Origin: Myxococcus stipitatus | GTDB taxonomy: Bacteria; Myxococcota; Myxococcia; Myxococcales; Myxococcaceae | DNA length: 64,000 nt | NCBI RefSeq assembly: GCF_021412625.1 | Contig: NZ_JAKCFI010000003.1 | Span: 930,001-994,000, forward strand | Reading direction: 5' to 3' | Shown: positions 35,890 to 45,674 of the stretch, piece after piece | How positions within the stretch are numbered: the first letter of the stretch is position 1 | How the letters are laid out: each line of letters begins with the position of its first letter | Notes under the pieces: generated by a model | Seen by the model: the letters and a program-made list of their open reading frames with translations, nothing else | Database searches by the model: none | What the model was told of the DNA's origin: nothing | Position numbers and translations under genes: made by a program

Positions 35890-36825
35890 TCAGGCGGCGT
35901 GGGGCTGGGACTTGCCGCGGAGGACCTCGAGGAGCACGTCCTCCAGGCGCGAGCGCCGCGTCTCCACGTCGGAGATGGGCAGCCCTTCCGCGTACAGCGC
36001 GCGCAGCAGGTCTCCCCCGGGCGCGGCGCCCTCGCGCTCCACGTAGGTGAGCGTGCGGCCGTCCTCCGACAGCCGGGCGGAGAAGCGGCGCGCGGCGTCC
36101 GTCACGGTGGTCTGGGGCGTGTCGAAGGTGACGACCAGGCGCTTCTCGCCGAAGCGGCGCAGGAGCGTGGTCTTGTCCTCCACCATCAGCAGCCGGCCCT
36201 CGTTGATGATGCCCACGCGGTCCGCCAGCTCCTCGGCCTCTTCCAGGTAGTGCGTGGTGAGGACGATGGTCGTCCCCTCCGAGGCGAGCTTGCGCACGTA
36301 CGTCCACAAGTCCCGGCGCAGCTCCACGTCCACGCCCGCGGTGGGTTCGTCCAGGAAGACGAGCCGGGGCTTGTGCACCAGCGCCTTGGCGATGAGCAGC
36401 CGGCGCTTCATGCCGCCCGACAGCGCGCGCGTCAGCGCGTCCTTCTTGTTGGACAGGTTGAGCGCGGCGAGCACTTCGTCCACGCGCGCCTCGTCCCGCT
36501 TCTGGCCGTAGTAGCCCTGCTGGATGTGCAGCGACTCCGACACGCTGAAGAACGGGTCGAAGTTGATCTCCTGCGGGACGAGGCCCACCTCGTAGCGCGG
36601 GCCCACCGGGTCCTGGTCCAGGTCCTTGCCGAAGATGCGGATGGTGCCGGCCGTCTTCTTCACCAGGCCGCACACGCTGCCAATCATCGTCGTCTTGCCC
36701 GCGCCGTTGGGCCCCAGCAGCGCGAAGATTTCGCCCGCGCGGATGGTCAGGTCCATCTGCTGCAACGCGGTGAACGAACCGTACCGCTTGGTGAGTCCCT
36801 GGAGCTCGAGGGCGGGCGTCGACAT
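35890..36825 (-). CDS. ABC transporter ATP-binding protein (exporter)
   Basis: A 311-residue cytoplasmic ATPase partnered with the ABC-2 permease. It has Walker [11 protein letters not shown]-loop 'VGLVPQE', signature ALSGGMKRRL, Walker B LVFLDEPTAGVD and the switch His in 'LTTHYLEEAEEL'. The C-terminal 75 residues (RRFGEKRLVVTFDTP...) form the DUF4162-like tail common in DrrA-type drug and lipid exporters. Start is the ATG at 36825. Confidence 0.95.
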   Translation of the reverse strand: MSTPALELQGLTKRYGSFTALQQMDLTIRAGEIFALLGPNGAGKTTMIGSVCGLVKKTAGTIRIFGKDLDQDPVGPRYEVGLVPQEINFDPFFSVSESLHIQQGYYGQKRDEARVDEVLAALNLSNKKDALTRALSGGMKRRLLIAKALVHKPRLVFLDEPTAGVDVELRRDLWTYVRKLASEGTTIVLTTHYLEEAEELADRVGIINEGRLLMVEDKTTLLRRFGEKRLVVTFDTPQTTVTDAARRFSARLSEDGRTLTYVEREGAAPGGDLLRALYAEGLPISDVETRRSRLEDVLLEVLRGKSQPHAA

Positions 36826-36929
36826 GGCGGCGCCTCCTGTAACACCTTCGGCCGCGCCGCGCTCGCCTCGCGCGAGGACCGCCTCGCGTGGGCGCCGGCC
36901 CCCGGACGCGGTGTCCTAGCCGCGGCGTT

Positions 36930-37340
36930 CTAGAAGACAGTGCAAGGGAAGAAGGCGTCCACGGACGTGGTGTTGTACGCCGAGTCCATGACCTCGAACC
37001 TCACCTGGGCCTGGAGCGACTCGGTGCAGCGGCCGTTGCCCACCAGCGTGTCGTCCCACATGGGCATCATGGTGAAGAGGGTGGCGTTGGCGAGGCCCAT
37101 CATGCCGAGGAAGAGATAGGGCGGCGTGCCACCCGAGGCCACGCCCGTGCAGGTGAAGTTCGGCCGACCGAAACCCGACATGGTACAGCTGGTGATGGTC
37201 GCCGTGAGCGGCGTCAGCGGCTGCTCGAGCGCGGCCTCCTCCGTCGGAGCGGGTGAATCGGTGGGCGCGGGGCCGCCACAGGCCGCCTGGAGCAGGACGG
37301 TCGCGGCGAGGATGGAGCGGAAGAGGTGGATGCGCTGCAT
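36930..37340 (-). CDS. Small lipoprotein of unknown function
   Basis: A 136-residue predicted lipoprotein with AGGAGG seven bases before the ATG. The signal MQRIHLFRSILAATVLLQAAC ends in a lipobox Cys at 21. The mature part begins with a Pro/Glu linker, then 'ITSCTMSGFGRPNFTCTGVASGGTPPYLFLG', a beta-rich domain with four cysteines probably forming two disulphides. It has no recognised family. The 273-base region to the divergent haem lipoprotein holds short AT-richer inverted repeats (CTGTC-8-GACAG at 37491-37508). Confidence 0.78.
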   Translation of the reverse strand: MQRIHLFRSILAATVLLQAACGGPAPTDSPAPTEEAALEQPLTPLTATITSCTMSGFGRPNFTCTGVASGGTPPYLFLGMMGLANATLFTMMPMWDDTLVGNGRCTESLQAQVRFEVMDSAYNTTSVDAFFPCTVF

Positions 37341-37613
37341 GGGCTGCCTCCTGGCGCGTCGGGTCGGGCCGCCCCTCGAACGCTAGGCAGCCTCGCTTGG
37401 GCCGGGCCATGCCACCCGGGCGCCTCTCCGCTCCTTTCGAGAGACACACTCCGGGTGACGTCGTGCGTCATGGGGCGCGGCCTTCTCAGTCTGTCTTGTT
37501 TTTGACAGCGTGGGGGCTCCGCGAGGGTCCGGCAGGCGCGGAAGGCGCGGCGTTCCCAGAGGGCGCGCGGCGCCCCGGGTCCGGACGAATCCGTCGGAGC
37601 AAAGGGGTCCCCC

Positions 37614-40600
37614 ATGCCAGGACAGCAGGGCAGGAGTGCGCGCGCGGTGTTCACTTTGGGTGTGTCTCTGTTCGCGGTGGGCTGCGGCCGGGAGTCGCCA
37701 GGACGGGAGGTGGAAGCGCCGGTGCCGGTGGCGGTGGCGCGAGCGGCGAAGAACGACGGCGCGGAGGTGCACAACCACGTCTACGTGCAGGCCTGGGGTA
37801 CGGGGTGGCCGGGGCGCGTGTACCTGCCGAACGTCGAGCTGTGGGTTCGCGACGTCGCCACGGGCGTGGACAGCGCGCATGTGCGGTCGGACGCGCACGG
37901 CTTCTTCGGCGTGCCGCGCCAGCCAGCGGGAACGTACCGGCTGTGCTGGAGCGCGCCGGGCTTCGTCAGCGGCTGCCAGTCGACGACGTTCACGTTGGGG
38001 GACGAGACGTACGTGATGCCGGAGCACCTGCCGCTGGTGCCGCGGCTCTCGCTGCTGTGGGGCCGGGTGTTGTTGCGCGGGGGCGCGGTGCCGTTCGCCC
38101 GGCGGCCCGCGCTGGGCGTGGCCGTGGGCGCGACGGTGCGCGTGTCGAACCCGACCACCGGTGGCGTCGTGGCCACGGAGGCCCCGGTCAACGCGCAGGG
38201 GTACTACGCGGTGGGCGACGTGCCCGTGGGGACGTGGAGCGTGGTGGCGCAGGTGGAGGGCGAGCAGGTCTCGGGCTCGCTGACGATGGGCACCGCCCCC
38301 GCGCAGCGCGACCTGACGTTCCGCAACGCGCCGCCCGTGCTGCGCGCGCCGGTGGCGTGGCGTGGCGCGCGGGCGCTGCGCCGCGCGTTGCCCGGGGAGG
38401 TGCTGACGTTGAACGCCACGGTGAGCGACCCGGATGGGGACGCGTTGACGTGGCGGTGGGTGGCCTCCGCGGGCTCCGGCGTGGTCGAGGGCTCGGGGCC
38501 GCAGGCGCAGTGGAAGGTGCCGACCGCGCAAGGGCGGTACAGCGTGTGGGCCATCGTCTCCGACCGGCGCGGGGGCGTGGCGACCCGCGAGCTGCGGCTG
38601 AGCAACCAGGGGCCCATCGCGTACTTCGGCGGCACCGTGGTGAACGTGGAGGGCAAGCCGGTGGCGGGCGCGCGCGTCACCATCAACAACGAGGTCTCGG
38701 AGGAGACCAACGCGGAAGGGGGCTTCCTCACGGGGGTGACGGAGGCGGACCGCTACGTCGTCAACATCCGCGCGGCGGGCTACCAGCTGTTGTCCCGCGT
38801 GATGCTCGATGAGCGCCCCACGGGCGTCTACTCGCTGGTGCCCGCGCAGCGCTTCACCGTGGACCCGCGCAAGGAGGTCACCCTGTCCGCGAGGGTGGGC
38901 TCGGGAAAGCTGCCGCCGGTGCGACTGACGCTCCAGGCCGACTCGCTGGTGGACGAGGCGGGGAAGCCCGCCACCGAGCCCCTGGACGTGTGGCTGGCGC
39001 CGGTGGACCTGGCGGACCCGGTGGGGCGCATGCCGGGTGACCTGGCCGCGCTGGACCGCGAGGGCCAGTGGGTGACGCTGACGAGCTTCGGCGCCATGGA
39101 GGTCAACGTCCTCGACGCGGAGGGCCGCCGCTACAACCTGCGGCAGGGCCTGCCGGCGCGCGTGGCCTTCCCGCTCGACCCCAGGCAGGACCAGCGGCCG
39201 GAGAGCATGCCGCTGTGGTTCTACAAGGAAGAGGCCGGCGTCTGGGTGGAGGAGGGGACCTTCAAGCTGTCCGACGACGCGTACGTGGCCGAGGTGCCCC
39301 ACTTCTCCGTGTTCAACGCGGACATCGTCTCCACCGGCGCGGACTGCATGCGCGTGCACATCGACACCGCGCGGCTTCCCGTGCCGCTGTCGGTGCGCAT
39401 CTCCATCCCCGGCGCGGGCACGCCCACCGTGTACACCACCACGTTCGACGCGGCGCTCAACGCGGTGACGCGCCTGCCGGCCAACACCCCCATCACGTTC
39501 GAGGTGCTCGACTCGAACGGCGACGTCATCAACACCGCCACCGTCACCCCGCTCTCGGGGCCCGGCAACGCCAGCACCAACGACCTGTCCGTGCCCTATC
39601 CCTACGCCGTCTGCACGTCCGACGTGACGTTGACGCTGGGGGTGCCGCTGCCCGCCACGCCCGACTTCCTGAACCACTACGGCGACGGGAGCGCGGCGGA
39701 CGCGGCGGCGTACTACGCGGCCATCGACCCGGGGAACGCGAAGCTGACGCTCGCGGCGTGGAAGACGGCCAATGGCTTCGGCTCGGACGACGCCCAGGCC
39801 TACTACTTCAACAACGGCGACCTGGGCTTCGGCCGCAGCATGCACATGAAGCGCTCCGGCGCGAACCGGGCCTTCTACGTCACCAACCACTCCAGCGTGG
39901 ACCTGGCCATCGTCGGCGTGACGCCGCTCGCCACCGTGGCCATGGAGTACAGCCCCCACCCCACGCTGCCCGGCGGGCCTTACACCAAGTTCTATGTCTT
40001 CGACGGCGCCGGCAACCGCGTGGACCGGGCCAACCTGGACGGCGGCGGCGACAAGTACATCCCCCACCTGTGCAACGTCTGCCACGGCGGCGACCCGTTC
40101 ACCGTCGACGCGCGCGGCGACACCAACGCCCGCTTCATCCCCTTCGACCTGGACAGCTATCGCTACTCCACCCTGGAGTCGCCCATTGGCAGCGGCATCT
40201 TCCCGTGGTCGCGCCCCAACCAGGAGGTCCAGTTCAAGGACCTGAACAAGGCGGTGCTGGAGACCAACCCCACCCCCACCATCCAGGAGCTGGTCCAGGG
40301 CTGGTATGGCGGCGTCGCGTTGCCCAACCCCACGCAGAACTCCTCCTACGTCCAGCCCAACTGGGCCGCGGCGGGCAGGAGCAACGCGTACCTCCAGGCG
40401 CAGGGCCCCGCCTGCCGCGCGTGTCACGGCACCCGGGAGGGGCAGCTGAGCTGGCGGTACTGGAGCCTGGCGGGCGCGGCCAACGACTTCCAGGAGCGCA
40501 CCAGCATCTACTTCGCCGTGTGCTCTCCCTTCCGGCGCATGCCGCACGCCCGGCGGACGTACCAGAACTTCTGGTTGAGCACCTCGCCCCACCAGCCCAA

Positions 40601-40658
40601 CGTCCTGGCCAACGCCGGCATCGCCGGGTGGACGCCGGCGGACCCCTGCCCGCAGTGA
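37614..40658 (+). CDS. Large multidomain lipoprotein with two haem-c motifs
   Basis: A 1014-residue predicted outer-surface lipoprotein. The lipobox is in 'SLFAVGCGRE'. Beta domains follow in order: carboxypeptidase-regulatory-like repeats (about 45-130 and 155-235, 'DAHGFFGVPRQPAGTYRL'), a PKD/Ig-like unit (about 255-330, 'NATVSDPDGDALTWRW'), another regulatory-like domain (about 338-400, 'VEGKPVAGARVTINNEV'), and further beta modules to about 650. The C-terminal third has two CxxCH haem-c attachment sites: CNVCH (820-824) and CRACH (934-938), but no recognised cytochrome fold. It may be a surface electron-transfer or haem-binding adhesin-like protein. It is monocistronic. I cannot name a homologous family for the whole chain. 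Confidence 0.85.
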   Translation: MPGQQGRSARAVFTLGVSLFAVGCGRESPGREVEAPVPVAVARAAKNDGAEVHNHVYVQAWGTGWPGRVYLPNVELWVRDVATGVDSAHVRSDAHGFFGVPRQPAGTYRLCWSAPGFVSGCQSTTFTLGDETYVMPEHLPLVPRLSLLWGRVLLRGGAVPFARRPALGVAVGATVRVSNPTTGGVVATEAPVNAQGYYAVGDVPVGTWSVVAQVEGEQVSGSLTMGTAPAQRDLTFRNAPPVLRAPVAWRGARALRRALPGEVLTLNATVSDPDGDALTWRWVASAGSGVVEGSGPQAQWKVPTAQGRYSVWAIVSDRRGGVATRELRLSNQGPIAYFGGTVVNVEGKPVAGARVTINNEVSEETNAEGGFLTGVTEADRYVVNIRAAGYQLLSRVMLDERPTGVYSLVPAQRFTVDPRKEVTLSARVGSGKLPPVRLTLQADSLVDEAGKPATEPLDVWLAPVDLADPVGRMPGDLAALDREGQWVTLTSFGAMEVNVLDAEGRRYNLRQGLPARVAFPLDPRQDQRPESMPLWFYKEEAGVWVEEGTFKLSDDAYVAEVPHFSVFNADIVSTGADCMRVHIDTARLPVPLSVRISIPGAGTPTVYTTTFDAALNAVTRLPANTPITFEVLDSNGDVINTATVTPLSGPGNASTNDLSVPYPYAVCTSDVTLTLGVPLPATPDFLNHYGDGSAADAAAYYAAIDPGNAKLTLAAWKTANGFGSDDAQAYYFNNGDLGFGRSMHMKRSGANRAFYVTNHSSVDLAIVGVTPLATVAMEYSPHPTLPGGPYTKFYVFDGAGNRVDRANLDGGGDKYIPHLCNVCHGGDPFTVDARGDTNARFIPFDLDSYRYSTLESPIGSGIFPWSRPNQEVQFKDLNKAVLETNPTPTIQELVQGWYGGVALPNPTQNSSYVQPNWAAAGRSNAYLQAQGPACRACHGTREGQLSWRYWSLAGAANDFQERTSIYFAVCSPFRRMPHARRTYQNFWLSTSPHQPNVLANAGIAGWTPADPCPQ

Positions 40659-40787
40659 ATGGGGACCCTGGAGGGGCCTGAAAGACGTCGGGAGGACGGC
40701 GGGCGGGATGCTCACGGCTTGCGCCCGCTGTTCCTCCTTAGTATCCGCAGGTCCCCCAATTCCCCCGCTGGAGGCAGGTAAGCCGCG

Positions 40788-42467
<1,680 letters not shown>

Positions 42468-42478
42468 GCGCGGAGCCT

Positions 42479-42515
42479 CCGTCCTCCCCTCGGTCTGGAA
42501 TATAGGGGAGGACGG
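42479..42515 (+). terminator. Terminator after ettA
   Basis: A perfect 12-bp stem (CCGTCCTCCCCT/AGGGGAGGACGG) with a 13-base loop, 12 bases after the ettA stop, followed by CTTGT. It is the best-formed hairpin in the window. Confidence 0.8.
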
Positions 42516-42564
42516 CTTGTACGGTTCTTGATGAAGGTTCACGGATGGTCATAGCCTTCCGGGC

Positions 42565-43065
42565 ATGAACCCTTCCAAGAGCGTGGTGTGGCGCAGTGGT
42601 CTGGTGGCGGTCCTCCTCGGGGTGGCCGCGTGCGGCGTGGGAGACTCCGCGGAGCTGGAGCCCTCGCTGGAGACGTCCGAGGACCCGCTGGCGTGCACCG
42701 TGACGCAGACGTGCGCGAACGGTACGTCGGTGACGTGCTACTCGTCGTCGGGCTGCACCTCCGGAGCGGACAACGGCGGGTGGGTGGAGTGTGACGGCGT
42801 GCGGACCTACTGCCCGCCCGCGTGTACCTGCGGCGCGACGCGGTACACGGCGACGCGTTCGGGCGAGGGGGTCACGTGCGGCGCCGCGATGACCCAGGCG
42901 CGAACCCTGCTCACGTCGGTGGTGACGGCGAAGTGCCCGGCGGGGGGGTGCAACAGCACGGACGCGCTGGGCGAGTGCGTGCCGCTGGGGCCGAACCGGA
43001 CGGACGGCTTCCGCGCGAGCATCACCCGCACCTACTCCTGCAAGGAGCCGGCGAACTGTCAGTAG
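42565..43065 (+). CDS. Cys-rich lipoprotein (first of a tandem pair)
   Basis: A 166-residue predicted lipoprotein, signal MNPSKSVVWRSGLVAVLLGV with lipobox 'AAC'. The mature part is Thr/Cys-rich with about 14 cysteines. 'CTVTQTCANGTSVTCYSSSGC' and 'GGWVECDGVRTYC' are shared almost word for word with the next gene, so the two are paralogues. The many cysteines imply disulphide bonding outside the cytoplasm. It has no known family. Pattern resembles small Myxococcus-specific lipoproteins of unknown function. Confidence 0.82.
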   Translation: MNPSKSVVWRSGLVAVLLGVAACGVGDSAELEPSLETSEDPLACTVTQTCANGTSVTCYSSSGCTSGADNGGWVECDGVRTYCPPACTCGATRYTATRSGEGVTCGAAMTQARTLLTSVVTAKCPAGGCNSTDALGECVPLGPNRTDGFRASITRTYSCKEPANCQ

Positions 43066-43078
43066 GTCGGCGGACTAC

Positions 43079-43101
43079 GGGGCTTCCACGATGGAGGCCC
43101 C
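43079..43101 (+). terminator. Hairpin between the two Cys-rich lipoprotein genes
   Basis: A 10-bp stem with one G-T pair (GGGGCTTCCA/TGGAGGCCCC), a 3-base loop, then TGTTTCC. It would separate the two paralogues into different transcripts or attenuate the second. Confidence 0.55.
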
Positions 43102-43128
43102 TGTTTCCGTATGGCTAGGGTCACTGGG

Positions 43129-43635
43129 ATGCAAACACGAACCCAGTGGCTGTGGCGAAGTGGTGTCCTCCTCGCGGTCGTCGGGCTGGCCGCGTGCAAC
43201 GCGACCGGCGCGGAGGAGGAGGGCGCCGTGCTCGAGAGCTCCGAGGCGGAGCTGGCGTGCAACGTGTCCCAGCAGTGCGCGAACGGGACGTCGGTCTCCT
43301 GCACCGGCGCGGGGGGCATCTGTGCCTCCGGAACGGACACGGGCGGCTGGGTCTCGTGTGATGGGACCCGGACCTACTGTCCCTCCACCACGCCGTGCAG
43401 CTGTCAGCCCGCGCGGATGACCATCTACGCGACGGGGTTCTCGTTCAACTGTGCGGCCGCCTATGCGGCCGCGAGGATCGAGGCGGGTAACCAGACGGCG
43501 GGGCAGTGTCCCAAGGGCATGTGCAACGTCGTCGAGGTGCAGGAGGGGTGCGTCGTCACCGAGCCTCCCGAGGTGCAGCGCGCGGCGACGGTGTCGATCA
43601 CCTTCTCCTGCATGGGACCGCCGAACTGCATCTGA
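43129..43635 (+). CDS. Cys-rich lipoprotein (second of a tandem pair)
   Basis: A 168-residue paralogue of the preceding protein. The frame opens at 43111, but the ATG at 43129 is chosen because AGGG lies eight bases upstream and the result lines up with the neighbour's N-terminus (MQTRTQWLWRSGVLL against MNPSKSVVWRSGLVA). Lipobox 'LAAC'. It shares 'CANGTSVSC', 'GGWVSCDGTRTYCPS' and the terminal 'FSCMGPPNC' layout with the first copy but has diverged in the middle third. The duplicates look old rather than recent. Confidence 0.82.
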   Translation: MQTRTQWLWRSGVLLAVVGLAACNATGAEEEGAVLESSEAELACNVSQQCANGTSVSCTGAGGICASGTDTGGWVSCDGTRTYCPSTTPCSCQPARMTIYATGFSFNCAAAYAAARIEAGNQTAGQCPKGMCNVVEVQEGCVVTEPPEVQRAATVSITFSCMGPPNCI

Positions 43636-43699
43636 GCAACGCCCGCGAGCGTCCTCTCGGCGATGGGGGATGCTCCGACATCAGTGGCTCGGGGGAGTG

Positions 43700-43733
43700 G
43701 CCTCCGCGAGGGGGCCTCTGCCTTCGCGGAGGC
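43700..43733. terminator. Hairpin between convergent genes
   Basis: A perfect 10-bp stem (GCCTCCGCGA/TCGCGGAGGC) with a 14-base loop, between the lipoprotein stop (43635) and the TetR gene stop (43755). It is a likely bidirectional terminator closing the efflux operon. Confidence 0.65.
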
Positions 43734-43754
43734 GCGGTGCATGCCTGTCCTTGC

Positions 43755-44321
43755 TCACGGAGACGCCATCGGACGGCGGGTCGTGAGGCAGAGGCGCACC
43801 GTGACGCATTCGACGTGCTGGAGGCTGGCCGCCAGGGTCCGCGCGGCGGCCCGCGTGTCCCGGAGGGAGAAGGTTCCGCTCACCTTCCCGTCCTCCAGGA
43901 TGGCCTCCAGCAAGGCCAGCTCCCGAGCGCGCGGGCCCGCGAGCAGTGGCTCCAGGCGCGGAAGCAGGTCCACCAGCGCCTCTGGCGTGACACGCAGCTC
44001 GCGCAGCATCCGCTCCGCCATCCCCTGGCGCACGGCGATGAAGGTCCGTACCCGCTCCTGCGGCGGGCCCGCCTCCCAGACGGCGGCCTCGAGGTCCGAG
44101 AGCACCTCCGCCCAGACGTCCTCCACCACCTTGTCGAACAGCTCCCGCTTGTTCTTGAAGTAGCCGAGAACCCGCTCCAACGACAGCCCCGCCTCCTGGG
44201 CGATGTCGTGCAGCGACGCCTCGGTGAAGCCCCTCCGCGCGAAGACCTCGCGGGCCGTCGCGAGCACGGCGGCGCGTTGCCGGGGGACCATCGACACGAC
44301 GTTGTACGCGGTCGCGCCCAT
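43755..44321 (-). CDS. TetR family transcriptional regulator (distal, efflux locus)
   Basis: A 188-residue TetR/AcrR repressor. The DNA-binding helix-turn-helix is at residues about 16-60: 'VLATAREVFARRGFTEASLHDIAQEAGLSLERVLGYFKNKRELF'. The remaining ligand domain has no recognised subgroup. It is the last gene of the minus-strand efflux cluster, 5 bases after the Omp85 gene, so it is probably expressed with it. A second Met at residue 11 could be the start. It is distinct from the TetR at the other end of the cluster. Confidence 0.9.
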   Translation of the reverse strand: MGATAYNVVSMVPRQRAAVLATAREVFARRGFTEASLHDIAQEAGLSLERVLGYFKNKRELFDKVVEDVWAEVLSDLEAAVWEAGPPQERVRTFIAVRQGMAERMLRELRVTPEALVDLLPRLEPLLAGPRARELALLEAILEDGKVSGTFSLRDTRAAARTLAASLQHVECVTVRLCLTTRRPMASP

Positions 44322-44326
44322 GGTCG

Positions 44327-45652
44327 TCAGAACCCGAAGCCCACCGCGGCGGAGGTGACGACGTCCCCCGTCTGTGGGTCTCGTGTGAACTCGATGCCCA
44401 CGGCCGGGATGGCCACGTCACGCACGTAGACTCGGACGCCCAGGCCGGGCGCGGCATATCGCAGCAGCGAGTCCTTCCACTCCACCCGCCCCACGTCCAC
44501 GAACGCGTGCGCGGTGAGCGTCAGCTTCTGGGGGCTCCACAGCGGCACCTGGTACTCCAGCGTCGCCGCGCTCGCCGTCTCCCCCCACAGCGTCCCGGAG
44601 GCGAAGCCCCGGCTCCCGGTGCGGCCTCCCAAGAGCTGCGCGTCGAGGAACGCGTCGCCCCGGGTCTGCTGGTGCTGGGCCGTCAGCGTCAGCGCATGGT
44701 CACCGAAGACGGGCAGGGTGTAGCTCGCGAAGAGGGACACCTGCCGCAGCTCGCGCGTCGACCCCAGGAAGTCCAGGCCCTCGCGGTAGAGCGCGCGGAC
44801 CACCAGCCCCTCGTCGAAGTAGAAGTGGAAGTCCTGGCCCAGGTACTCGACGCTGGCGCTCACCCCGTGCACTTCGCCTCGCTGGGGCGCCGGGCCTCCG
44901 TCCTTCGACGCCAGCGGCTTGTTGATGAGCGAGAAGCCACCCACGCCGACGTTGAGCTCCGGCGTCACCTGGTAACCGAGCGTCCCGGAGATGTCGAAGC
45001 GCCGGTCCGTGTACGCGTCCACGACGACGTCCTCGACGCGCCGCTCGCGGTCCGTCTTGGCGAACTGGAACGCGAGCAGGCCCGTCCAGCGGCTGCCGCC
45101 GATGCCCGGGTCCCGGAACATCGAGAACAGCGAACCGCCACGGTTGCCCGCCATGCCGCCGGCCACGAGTGTCTTCTGGAGGCCGAAGAGGTTGCTCTCG
45201 ACGGCGAAGACCCCCGCCTGCCATTGCCCCTTGCTGGACGAGAAGACCGGGATGGGCAGCAGCGTCCAGCGCTCCTCCACGGTGACCTGGAGCCCCACGC
45301 CCGCGCCCTCCGGGAGGGTGAGGACCTCCACGCTCTTGAAGAGCTTCAGGTTGAGCAGCCGCCGCTTCAGCTCGTCGACGTCGCCGGTGACCAGCACGTC
45401 GCCCGGGGTCATGCGCATCGCTCGGAGGAGGACGGAGTCCTGGGTGCGGGTGTTGCCTCGCAGCTCGATGCGCTCGATGCGCCCCGTCAGCTGTCGGGGC
45501 GCTGGCGCCGTGGCCTCCAGGCGCAACGTGTCGGGGCGCGCCCCGTCCTTGCCCTCACGGGCGAGGGCTCCGCCGGGAAGTCCTACTGCCTGCAACACCA
45601 CGAGCAGGCGGAGATGTCGCAATGGGGGAGTCGTCGTGGAGAGGTTCTTCAT
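44327..45652 (-). CDS. Omp85/BamA-superfamily outer-membrane protein with one POTRA
   Basis: A 441-residue predicted outer-membrane beta-barrel. After a signal peptide (about 1-31) one POTRA-like unit is seen (about 57-130: 'RIERIELRGNTRTQDSVLLRAMRMTPGDVLVTGDVDELKRRLLNLKLFKSVEV'). The rest alternates hydrophobic strands and ends in 'SAAVGFGF' with the C-terminal Phe typical of BAM substrates. One POTRA and about 300 barrel residues are smaller than BamA (five POTRAs) or TamA. It lies between a TolC gene (22 bases upstream) and a TetR gene, an unusual place for this fold. The role in export is inferred only. Confidence 0.85.
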   Translation of the reverse strand: MKNLSTTTPPLRHLRLLVVLQAVGLPGGALAREGKDGARPDTLRLEATAPAPRQLTGRIERIELRGNTRTQDSVLLRAMRMTPGDVLVTGDVDELKRRLLNLKLFKSVEVLTLPEGAGVGLQVTVEERWTLLPIPVFSSSKGQWQAGVFAVESNLFGLQKTLVAGGMAGNRGGSLFSMFRDPGIGGSRWTGLLAFQFAKTDRERRVEDVVVDAYTDRRFDISGTLGYQVTPELNVGVGGFSLINKPLASKDGGPAPQRGEVHGVSASVEYLGQDFHFYFDEGLVVRALYREGLDFLGSTRELRQVSLFASYTLPVFGDHALTLTAQHQQTRGDAFLDAQLLGGRTGSRGFASGTLWGETASAATLEYQVPLWSPQKLTLTAHAFVDVGRVEWKDSLLRYAAPGLGVRVYVRDVAIPAVGIEFTRDPQTGDVVTSAAVGFGF

Positions 45653-45674
45653 CGGGGAGGTCGCGGTGCGGTGG

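Noticed and set aside
37502..37507. TTGACA -35-like hexamer
   Set aside because: No -10-like hexamer lies at 16-18 bases downstream, so it cannot be supported as a promoter.
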